A model generated the notes under the pieces. The model saw only the letters and a list, made by a program, of their open reading frames with translations. It was not told the origin of the DNA and did not search any database. From Clostridia bacterium (GTDB lineage: Bacteria; Bacillota; Clostridia; Peptostreptococcales; Anaerovoracaceae): 64,000 nucleotides of DNA. Shown here piece by piece: positions 9,201 to 15,486 of this stretch; within the stretch, counting starts at the first letter, position 1; each line of letters begins with the position of its first letter. A program made the translations under genes and the position numbers. The DNA is taken from NCBI GenBank assembly GCA_902363595.1, contig CABJAP010000015.1:1-64000 (forward strand), in the 5' to 3' direction.

Positions 9201-10881
9201 ACATGGTAGTTATTCAGACCAATTGAAGTATGCGACGACGTCACTAAAGGATGCGGCGGAAGTGAAATCAGTTGACCTCATATTAGAAGCTGCAGCGGAA
9301 AAGCTTCCATATGGCAAAATTATTAAGAAGAACTATGAGTTTGCAGTAGGTATATCTAATACTGTTTTTGGGATCGCGGATATGCAAAAACAAAAAGATA
9401 ATATGCGCTGTGTAGCCTACATTGGTAACTGTTTGAGCAGTTGGCTTTTAGATAGTCGGCAGCAATGGGAAGCTGAAACTGGCACTAGAAAAGCGTGGTA
9501 TGCGAAGAAAACGGTATATGCTTATAAAATGCTATTGAAAAGTAGGATACAGGGAGAAAGAAGCTTACAGAAAATGATGGAAGTGTCAAAAACAACTTGG
9601 AAAAAGGCATATAATTATTCTTTGGAGGTATCTTCAACTTTAAAATCTATGCAGGACTTTTTTAATATTATGTCGACATCTGTGATTGCTTGCCCGGTAG
9701 ATGTTCAAATATATGATGCATCAGGAAGATTGGTTTGCACAGTGCACGATGGATCTTCAAGCGAAGGCTATTTGGATGATATTTATTATGCTGTTTTGTA
9801 TAATCCATTAGAGAATGATTTTGTTAAGATAATAAGAACTCCTATCGATAAAAACTATTCATTGAGATGTTTAGCAAACGATTTAGGCCAGGTAGATTAT
9901 TCCATATCGACAATATCTGAACAGGGAATTAATATACGAAAAGAAGCTCAAGGTATTCCAATTAAACAAGGGGACGAGATTAGCATTTCTGATCTGTCTG
10001 GTGATAATCCAACTTGTAAGCTGCTTGAAGGCAATCAAGTAATAAGAGAATATCCAGCAGAATTGAAAGACAAATTTATACCTGTTGAATCTATGCAGAT
10101 CGATAAAAAAACTCTAGAATTAGAGCCGGGTAAACGAGTAAAATTAAATGCAATCTTTTTACCGTCCAACGCATCAAATCAAGAAGTAATATGGATATCT
10201 TCAAATCAAGAAGTTGCTACGGTTAATCAGGATGGCGTTGTAAAAGGAATATCGAAGGGAACTGCAGAAATCGTAGTAGAGAGCCTAGAAGGTAATTTTA
10301 AAAATGTGTGTCAGGTTACAGTGGTAGATAATCGTCCGGTTAATAAAAATTCCCAGGTCATTTATGCAAGTTCTGTTACCAAAACTTATGGCAACAAACC
10401 ATTCAATCTAAACGCCAAAACCAGTGGAGGAGGTAAACTTACATACAATTCCAGCAACACAAACGTAGCTACCATAAATAATACTGGAAAAATAACCTTG
10501 AAAGGTCCTGGCAAAGCTAGCATCACTATTAATGCTGCTGCTACTGATAATTATAATGCCGCAACAAAACAGATTAACATTACGGTAAAACCAAAGAAAG
10601 CAGTACTAAAAAAAGCTAAATCCACTAAGAAACGCACGTTGAAAGTGGGTTGGGTGCGGGACAAAAAAGTAACGGGCTATCAGGTTGTTATTGCTCAAAA
10701 TAGAAAATTCCATAAGGGAAAGAAATCTGCTTTGATCACAAAAAACAAAACAACATCTAAGACGTTCAAAAAATTAAGGCGAGATAAGACTTATTACTAT
10801 AAAGTGAGAGCTTATAAACAGGTTGGCAAAACTAAAATTTACGGAGCCTATAGTAAGACAAAACGAATTAAAGTAAAATAA
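6220..10881 (+). CDS. BspA-like leucine-rich-repeat surface protein with Ig-like and FN3-like domains
   Basis: Secreted protein of 1553 residues, probably an adhesin or host-glycan/peptide binder; the function is inferred from architecture only. Residues 1-36 form a signal peptide or anchor (hydrophobic VLVIIVIFVVIVL, likely cut at VFA-AET). Residues about 75-705 are BspA/LRR_5-type repeats of the form 'AF.GC..L..I.LP..V..I', typical of TpLRR proteins. Residues about 740-1240 are mostly helical and unrecognised. A Big_2 (Ig-like) domain covers about 1288-1370, a second Ig-like module about 1378-1457, and a basic FN3-like domain 1463-1553. There is no LPXTG motif, so attachment is unclear. The gene is much more AT-rich than its neighbours, which suggests transfer. 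It contains a 764-bp near-perfect internal duplication. Confidence 0.85.
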   Translation: MYKLKRYTVHSVDVLVIIVIFVVIVLSIGKSDVFAAETLDNQTFTVDNIEYKIVSTDKVEIINYNREKKGEINFGAYVTYDGNTYTIVHIKNCLLEGCREITSVNLPDTIEYIGEGAFRNCTNLSALRLPNNKNLIVEYEAFSGCIDLLEITLPEQLKNVQHHAFQNCTSLTTVRLNTINCEAITERRGSDETIFKGCMKLEKVYIGEKVTVVPTGIFSGCTGLKKIVYEGDNVRKIGGAAFAGCKSLETLELPDSLTEINPKAFMFCTSLKEVTIPENIKKLGYGIFGSCNNIETINFNAINCTSMGESGWAGYLYTFGGVSGISENMSGVKKLIIGEKVQRIPQYAFGGCPNLESINIPASVSSIQANAFENLPKLLSIVVSGNNSIYTDHEGILYTKDNKMIIRCPEGKELLTAGCFIGVTQIGNVGFSNCTRLKQINLPDTVEYIGEGSFRNCTNLSALRLPNNKNLIVEYEAFSGCIALPEITLPEQLKNVQHHAFQNCTSLTTVRLNTINCEAITERRGSDETIFKGCMKLEKVYIDEKVTVVPTGIFSGCTGLKKIIYEGDNVRKIGGAAFAGCKSLETLELPDSLTEINPKAFMFCTSLKEVTIPENIKKLGYGIFGSCNNIETINFNAINCTSMGESGWAGYLYTFGGVSGISENMSGVKKLIIGEKVQRIPQYAFGGCPNLESIKIYNKACDIYSGENGGRTFEEDAIIYGYLDSTAEEYAAKYGRTFRIIGSDYSYDHSTELEEWLLNQGSLNSIMYLTKDENFMCSRAVAESDSSFADHFVQTITNMLYCGLDGWKDIFSLATTKEQAREVLIALLDTYGSEVEELADAETAYKYANLYVKTLQESDWAYAIDFGLKDNEIDQLKEVCTEDVLAQFFIDGKYETISAYLQIKGGYSADSKAVKCIEQFTKSKKLTNELSDSIGLLGDGLQILSMTNGTINRLYEVERLATADEMFSEMLIYLNKNCIFIPVREAADELYTVIHGSYSDQLKYATTSLKDAAEVKSVDLILEAAAEKLPYGKIIKKNYEFAVGISNTVFGIADMQKQKDNMRCVAYIGNCLSSWLLDSRQQWEAETGTRKAWYAKKTVYAYKMLLKSRIQGERSLQKMMEVSKTTWKKAYNYSLEVSSTLKSMQDFFNIMSTSVIACPVDVQIYDASGRLVCTVHDGSSSEGYLDDIYYAVLYNPLENDFVKIIRTPIDKNYSLRCLANDLGQVDYSISTISEQGINIRKEAQGIPIKQGDEISISDLSGDNPTCKLLEGNQVIREYPAELKDKFIPVESMQIDKKTLELEPGKRVKLNAIFLPSNASNQEVIWISSNQEVATVNQDGVVKGISKGTAEIVVESLEGNFKNVCQVTVVDNRPVNKNSQVIYASSVTKTYGNKPFNLNAKTSGGGKLTYNSSNTNVATINNTGKITLKGPGKASITINAAATDNYNAATKQINITVKPKKAVLKKAKSTKKRTLKVGWVRDKKVTGYQVVIAQNRKFHKGKKSALITKNKTTSKTFKKLRRDKTYYYKVRAYKQVGKTKIYGAYSKTKRIKVK
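6531..7294 (+). repeat. Internal duplication, copy 1 (within LRR region)
   Basis: This copy matches 7539-8302 at a constant offset of 1008 bp. The translations differ at only about six positions over about 254 residues (for example GAFRNC/GSFRNC, CIDLLEI/CIALPEI, YIGEK/YIDEK), and most codons are unchanged too. The near identity at silent sites implies recent duplication or ongoing gene conversion. Confidence 0.9.
7539..8302 (+). repeat. Internal duplication, copy 2 (within LRR region)
   Basis: Second copy of the 764-bp unit at 6531-7294. The two are separated by 244 bp of unique sequence that encodes LRR units ending in a linker (residues about 359-440). The unit is a whole number of codons, so the reading frame would survive copy-number change by recombination. 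Confidence 0.9.
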
Positions 10882-10984
10882 GAAGGACGCAGGCTGCATT
10901 CAGATACATTATTTGTTAAGCAAGACTTTGATACTTCTTTGCTCACCTTAGGCTTACACTAAACGGGAAGCCGCTGCCAAAACG

Positions 10985-11013
10985 TTGTACAATCTTTAGG
11001 TTTGTATTATACT
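10985..11013 (+). promoter_or_regulatory. Sigma-A promoter of the MBL-fold gene
   Basis: TTGTAC (10985-10990) and TATACT (11008-11013) have 17-bp spacing. Transcription would start near 11020. This excludes the upstream in-frame ATG at 11015 as the translation start and favours the GTG at 11057. Confidence 0.65.
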
Positions 11014-11056
11014 AATGAATGCCGGAAATTTTTTGACAGAAAGGAGAACCGTATAC

Positions 11057-11935
11057 GTGTTTGAACTAATACAGGCAGGAAAGCATACTTACTATATCGA
11101 CAACCCCAACATCATGGGGGTTTACCAATTAAATGAAGAGGACGTTTGTCTGATTGATACGGGAAATGGAGACAAGGCGGCAGAGGCCATCGATGAAATT
11201 CTGGAGAAACAGGGATGGAAATTGAAGTTTATCCTTAACACCCATACCCACATCGATCATCTGGGCGGCAACCGCTATCTGATGAAAAAATGGGGATGCC
11301 CGGCTTACGCGACCAATCTGGACAATGCCTTTGCCAACTATGAGCATCTGGAAGCAGCCTATATGTACGGCGGCTATCCATGCAGGGAACTGCGCAAGGT
11401 ATTTCGCCATCCGGGACCCATCGGTTTTTTGGATTTGGAGGACTTTGAACTGCCGAAAGGCCTTGCGTCCATCAGGCTGCCGGGCCACAGCTTCGGCATG
11501 ATCGGCATCAAGACGGATGACGGCGTGTGGTTCCTGGGCGACAGCGTTCTCAACCGCAAATCCCTGGAAAAATATCAGTTCGGCTATCTGGTGGATGTGG
11601 AAGGATATTTGAATACCCTGGATCTTTTGGAGACGCTGGAGGGAAACCTTTTCATTCCTTCCCACGGCGATGTGGCAGCGGATATCCGGCCGCTGGCTCA
11701 GGGCAATCGGAAAAACATTGAAAAAAATATTGCCGCGCTGCTAAGGGACTGTGCAGGCGGCAAAAGTTTTGACTGCATTTTGAAAGGCGTGTACGACCGC
11801 TATGGAGTAAAGCCCAATGTGGTGCAGAACGCGCTGGCCGGTTCTACGCTGCGGTGTTACTTGTCTTATCTGCAGGATCAGGGGCAGTTGGAATGCTATT
11901 TCGAAGAAAATATAATGAAATGGAAGAGCAAGTAA
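11057..11935 (+). CDS. MBL-fold metallo-hydrolase
   Basis: Metallo-beta-lactamase-fold hydrolase of about 292 residues; the substrate is unknown. The motif NTHTHIDHLGG (near residue 63) is the HxHxDH dinuclear metal site. Further conserved positions are LPGHSFGMIG and FLGDSVLN (metal-bridging Asp), and a late PSHGD histidine. The C-terminal 80 residues form an extra helical domain as in glyoxalase II-like and RNase-like MBL proteins. The GTG at 11057 is chosen because AAGGAG lies 10 bases upstream and the promoter -10 overlaps the only upstream ATG region. It converges with deoC. Confidence 0.85.
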   Translation: MFELIQAGKHTYYIDNPNIMGVYQLNEEDVCLIDTGNGDKAAEAIDEILEKQGWKLKFILNTHTHIDHLGGNRYLMKKWGCPAYATNLDNAFANYEHLEAAYMYGGYPCRELRKVFRHPGPIGFLDLEDFELPKGLASIRLPGHSFGMIGIKTDDGVWFLGDSVLNRKSLEKYQFGYLVDVEGYLNTLDLLETLEGNLFIPSHGDVAADIRPLAQGNRKNIEKNIAALLRDCAGGKSFDCILKGVYDRYGVKPNVVQNALAGSTLRCYLSYLQDQGQLECYFEENIMKWKSK

Positions 11936-11977
11936 CCTGTTGGAAAAGGAAGGTGTTTCCGGTACCGGAAGAAATCA

Positions 11978-12634
11978 CTATTTCACCGCTTCCATAATAA
12001 CCACTGACGCGCTGGCTCCGATCCGGTCCGCGCCCAGGCGCAGCATCTCTTTGGTTGCCAGAACATCCCGAATGCCGCCGGAGGCTTTGATCATAACTTG
12101 ATCGCCCACCGTTTCTTTGATCAGGGCGACCGTATGAGGCGTGGCGCCGGACTTGCCAAAACCAGTAGAAGTTTTGACAAAAGAAGCGCCTGCTTCTACG
12201 GCAAGGCGACAGGCTTTCACGATCTCCTCGTCGGTCAGAAGGCAGACCTCTAAAATGACTTTGACAATGGAGCGCCGCTGACCGGCAGCAGCTGCTACTT
12301 CTTCAATTTCATGTTTTACGTAATCATATCGGCCCTCTTTTAAAGCGCCGATATTGATGACCATGTCGATCTCATGAGCGCCGTTTTCACAGGCCCAGAC
12401 AGTTTGGCGAACTTTCACTTCCGTCGAATCCATGCCCAGAGGGAAGCCGACGACGCTGGCGATTTTTATTTCCGTACCGGCCAGCTCCCGGGCTGCCAGA
12501 GGGACGTAACAGCCGTGAACACAGACGGCATAAAAATCATACTTTTTCGCTTCGTCGCACAGCTTGATGATATCCGCTGTGGTGGCATCCGCTTTCAGAT
12601 TGGTATGATCAAAGTATTTGTTCAATGGTTTCAT
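11978..12634 (-). CDS. deoC: Deoxyribose-phosphate aldolase
   Basis: Cleaves 2-deoxyribose-5-phosphate to glyceraldehyde-3-phosphate and acetaldehyde in deoxynucleoside salvage. The 218 residues are the usual bacterial length. The Schiff-base lysine is in FVKTSTGFG and the second active-site lysine in MIKASGGIR, and the N-terminal motif DHTNLKADAT is typical. The start is preceded on the minus strand by GAGGAG. It stands alone, convergent with the MBL gene and divergent from the membrane-protein gene at 12830. No other deo genes are nearby. Confidence 0.95.
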   Translation of the reverse strand: MKPLNKYFDHTNLKADATTADIIKLCDEAKKYDFYAVCVHGCYVPLAARELAGTEIKIASVVGFPLGMDSTEVKVRQTVWACENGAHEIDMVINIGALKEGRYDYVKHEIEEVAAAAGQRRSIVKVILEVCLLTDEEIVKACRLAVEAGASFVKTSTGFGKSGATPHTVALIKETVGDQVMIKASGGIRDVLATKEMLRLGADRIGASASVVIMEAVK

Positions 12635-12666
12635 CTATCAATCTCCTCACTTAACGATTTTTTTTC

Positions 12667-12672
12667 ATTATA
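12667..12672 (-). promoter_or_regulatory. Probable -10 element for deoC
   Basis: On the minus strand a perfect TATAAT lies about 33 bases before the deoC start in a very AT-rich stretch. No good -35 hexamer is seen at normal spacing. Confidence 0.4.
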
Positions 12673-12758
12673 GCATAAATTTGAAATATATAAAAACCAG
12701 ATATTGTTTTTGCTGCCCAAAGCAGCCAAGAATCTCAAATGAAAAATCACAGGGAGCA

Positions 12759-12787
12759 TTGCGGGAGGACGGATTTTGTCGTATAAT
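12759..12787 (+). promoter_or_regulatory. Sigma-A promoter for the SHOCT-tail membrane protein gene
   Basis: TTGCGG (12759-12764) and a perfect TATAAT (12782-12787) are spaced by 17 bp. The leader is about 37 nt, ending in GAAGGAGGGG before the ATG at 12830. Confidence 0.6.
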
Positions 12788-12829
12788 AAAACGAATTGTA
12801 ATTGCGTGTTGTTATCGAAGGAGGGGCCT

Positions 12830-13918
12830 ATGAGAAAGTTTCGCATGCTGATGCTGCTGATGCTGATTGTGCTTCTAGCCGCGCCGCTCAGCTACGGGTC
12901 GGAACAGACCTTTGGCGATGGCCAGGTGAAGATTGATCTGCCGGAAAATTGGCAGGTGGTGGATGAGGCGGATCGGGAAGATGTACTGCGGGTTGTCTGC
13001 AGCGCTGAGGAAAAAGAAGTTTCTCAATATATGGACTATTATCACAGCCTGATGATGGCAGAAGACCCGTCCGCGGATCCAAAGGCCATGATGCAGATTC
13101 TTTACACCACAGACTACTCCGATGCCGCTGAAATGGATTTCAGCGACTGCACGGATGAAGAGCTGGAGGCTTTCTATCAAGAACAGGAGGGCAAAAGCGT
13201 CCTTGAAAACGCGGTGCTTTTTCTGACCTTTGGGGTCACGGAGACCTCAGATGAGATGGAGATTCTTTCAAACAGCTGGGGGAAATTTATCCATGCGCAG
13301 ATGACAGAAACCATGCAGGACGGCAGCAAGCTTTATCATCAAATGTACTTTACCAAGAAGGGCAGCGCGGTTATCACCCTCAGCCTGACCACCAGCGGCC
13401 CGCCTTCAAAACAATCCGTAGGAGATATAGAAGAGGTTGTCTCAAGCTATTCCGACGACGGTTGGTATGACGACTATATGATGGCCGCTGATACGGATAG
13501 TTACGATGATGAGTACAGCGACAGCGATGATGGCTGGATGGTGTATGCGTTTCTCATCATTATAGTGGTTTGCGCGGTGATATACGTAGCGGCTGGCAAA
13601 AGGACCAATTCTGCCGCCGCAGGATATGGAAGACGCCCTGCGGACCGTAAACAGGAACAAGTGCAAATGACAGCCGGAGAAACGACGGGTTATCCTCCTG
13701 CTTCGGATAAGAGAAAGGTGAGAATTAAGCTTCCCAAAACGAAATCAGTGACAGCGGACGGAAAGTCCATGCAGGTCAGGGACAGTCAGGAAGTGAAAGC
13801 AAAGACGCCTGACGAAAGCTACCTGGAAAGTCTCCGCACGCTGATGGACTCGGGACTTCTTACCAAGGAAGAGTACCGGGATATGGTGGAGGCGCACAAC
13901 CGTAATAAACGCATATGA
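12830..13918 (+). CDS. Exported single-pass membrane protein with SHOCT-like C-terminus
   Basis: A 362-residue protein of unknown function. Residues 1-24 form a clear signal peptide (MRKFRMLMLLMLIVLLAAPL). An extracellular domain of about 200 residues follows, then a very acidic Asp/Ser/Tyr linker, one transmembrane helix at about 236-256, and a cytoplasmic basic tail. The last 35 residues (ESLRTLMDSGLLTKEEYRDM) match the short SHOCT pattern of bacterial membrane and oligomerising proteins. The upstream in-frame ATG at 12776 is rejected because it precedes the promoter -10; GGAGGGG is correctly placed for 12830. It is monocistronic, with a terminator after it. Confidence 0.75.
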   Translation: MRKFRMLMLLMLIVLLAAPLSYGSEQTFGDGQVKIDLPENWQVVDEADREDVLRVVCSAEEKEVSQYMDYYHSLMMAEDPSADPKAMMQILYTTDYSDAAEMDFSDCTDEELEAFYQEQEGKSVLENAVLFLTFGVTETSDEMEILSNSWGKFIHAQMTETMQDGSKLYHQMYFTKKGSAVITLSLTTSGPPSKQSVGDIEEVVSSYSDDGWYDDYMMAADTDSYDDEYSDSDDGWMVYAFLIIIVVCAVIYVAAGKRTNSAAAGYGRRPADRKQEQVQMTAGETTGYPPASDKRKVRIKLPKTKSVTADGKSMQVRDSQEVKAKTPDESYLESLRTLMDSGLLTKEEYRDMVEAHNRNKRI

Positions 13919-13929
13919 CAGAAACAATC

Positions 13930-13956
13930 AAAGCCCTGGCGTTTGCTGGGGTTTTA
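13930..13956 (+). terminator. Terminator after the SHOCT-tail gene
   Basis: AAAGCCCTGGC pairs with GCTGGGGTTTT (three wobbles, loop GTTT) 12 bases after the stop codon. The stem is of moderate strength, so some read-through into metF is possible. Confidence 0.5.
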
Positions 13957-13979
13957 ACAATAACCTTTAGGAGGACGAT

Positions 13980-14840
13980 ATGAAGATACCAGAATTATTT
14001 GAACACAAAAAGCCCGTTTTTTCCTTTGAAATTTTCCCGCCCAAAAGACAGTCGGGGCTGGATAAAATCTATGATACCATCGAGAAGCTGTCCGTTTGCC
14101 AGCCGGATTTTATCAGCGTGACCTACGGCGCAGGCGGCAATATGGCAGACAATTCCACCTGCGAAATCGCTTCCAACATTAAAAAACGGTTCGGAATAGA
14201 ACCCCTGGCCCATCTGACCTGTGTCAATTCCAGCATGGAGGACGTGACGGAAATGATCGGACGCTTTGCCAAGGCGGACATTGAAAATGTTCTGGCTCTG
14301 CGGGGAGATATTGTTCCCGGCGAAGCGATCAAAAAAGATTTTTCCCACGCCAACGAGCTGGCAATCGAGGTGCAGAGAAACAGCGGCCTGCAAATTTTAG
14401 GCGCCTGCTATCCGGAGGGCCACTATGAAAGCAAGAATCTGCGGGAGGACATTCAAAACCTGAAATACAAGATTGGCGCAGGGGTAAAAGTGCTGATTAC
14501 CCAGCTGTTCTTCGATAATCAGCTGTTTTACGAATTTCTTGTTCAAGTGAGAAACGCGGGGATCCACGTGCCCGTTTCCGCCGGAATCATGCCCATCGTA
14601 AATAAAAAACAGATTGAAAAGACCGTAGCCCTGAGCGGAGCAAGCCTGCCCCACGAATTTACCAAGATGATCGGCCTCTATGAAAACGATCCGGAGGAGC
14701 TTTATAACCACGGAATTCAATACGCAGTGGATCAGATCCGCGATCTGCTGGAACATGGCGTGGATGGGATCCATCTGTATACCATGAATAACCCGGACGT
14801 CTCCCTTGCTATCTATCAGAAGATCAAGGACTTACTGTAA
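13980..14840 (+). CDS. metF: 5,10-methylenetetrahydrofolate reductase
   Basis: Flavin enzyme that makes 5-methyl-THF for methionine synthesis. The 286 residues match the bacterial MetF length. The N-terminal FSFEIFPPKRQ motif (catalytic Glu) and the TIM-barrel motifs DFISVTYGAGG and LALRGD are present. AGGAGG lies 5 bases before the ATG. It is the first gene of a metF / reactivation / metH block with only 1 nt between it and the next start, so the methyl donor and its user are made together. Confidence 0.93.
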   Translation: MKIPELFEHKKPVFSFEIFPPKRQSGLDKIYDTIEKLSVCQPDFISVTYGAGGNMADNSTCEIASNIKKRFGIEPLAHLTCVNSSMEDVTEMIGRFAKADIENVLALRGDIVPGEAIKKDFSHANELAIEVQRNSGLQILGACYPEGHYESKNLREDIQNLKYKIGAGVKVLITQLFFDNQLFYEFLVQVRNAGIHVPVSAGIMPIVNKKQIEKTVALSGASLPHEFTKMIGLYENDPEELYNHGIQYAVDQIRDLLEHGVDGIHLYTMNNPDVSLAIYQKIKDLL

Positions 14841-14841
14841 G

Positions 14842-15486
14842 ATGAAGCTGGCGACACCAGAACGGGTAGACCGGAGACAATGGCTCATAAGGCTGGGCGT
14901 TTTTGGCCAGGCGGATGAAATGCTGGAGCAATCTCTGAAGAGGGCGGAAGAAAGGCTGCTCGGATATGCGGCTCCCCAGGGAATTTATCGGGTTTTGGAG
15001 CTGGGAGACATAAAGCTGAGGGGCAGCGCCATAAAAAAACATCTGACAGGATGCCGGGAGCTGGCAGTGATGGGCGTGACCATCGGAGCGGCCGTCGATC
15101 ATTTGATCCGTCAAAGCCAGATTCGGGACATGGCCGAGGCGGTTCTCCTCGATTGCGGAGCATCCGTATTGGTAGAACAGATCTGCGATGCTTTTGAGGC
15201 ACAGATCCGGGAAGAAACGGAAGGTTATCTGACCGGAAGGTACAGCCCGGGATACGGCGATCTTCCCATAGAGACACAGGACGCGCTGGTGCGGATCCTG
15301 GACGGACCTAGAAAGATCGGATTGACGGTGAATCAGAGCCACATCATGATCCCCAGAAAATCTGTGACCGCTATCCTGGGGATCGCGGACCATCCGGTGA
15401 GCGGTTATCTGGCCACCTGTGAAGAATGTAAGCTGAGGGATACTTGTGAGCTGAGAAAGGAAGGAAAAAACTGTGCTGAACTTTAG
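14842..15486 (+). CDS. Stand-alone methionine synthase reactivation-domain protein
   Basis: A 214-residue protein resembling the C-terminal activation domain of cobalamin-dependent MetH, which reductively remethylates oxidised cob(II)alamin using AdoMet. Supporting segments are AVMGVTIGAAVDHLI, the SPGYGDLPIETQ motif and IMIPRKSVTAILGI. The start at 14842 is preferred over 14806, which lies inside metF. The C-terminus carries four cysteines in CEECKLRDTCELRKEGKNC (C-x2-C-x5-C-x7-C), which could hold an Fe-S cluster or zinc; this is unlike the fused enteric domain. It overlaps metH by 14 nt. Confidence 0.85.
   Translation: MKLATPERVDRRQWLIRLGVFGQADEMLEQSLKRAEERLLGYAAPQGIYRVLELGDIKLRGSAIKKHLTGCRELAVMGVTIGAAVDHLIRQSQIRDMAEAVLLDCGASVLVEQICDAFEAQIREETEGYLTGRYSPGYGDLPIETQDALVRILDGPRKIGLTVNQSHIMIPRKSVTAILGIADHPVSGYLATCEECKLRDTCELRKEGKNCAEL

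Noticed and set aside
11957-11970. 14-bp perfect palindrome TTCCGGTACCGGAA between convergent genes as a terminator
   Set aside because: It has no loop and no T tract. It may be chance or a protein site, and nothing else supports a function.
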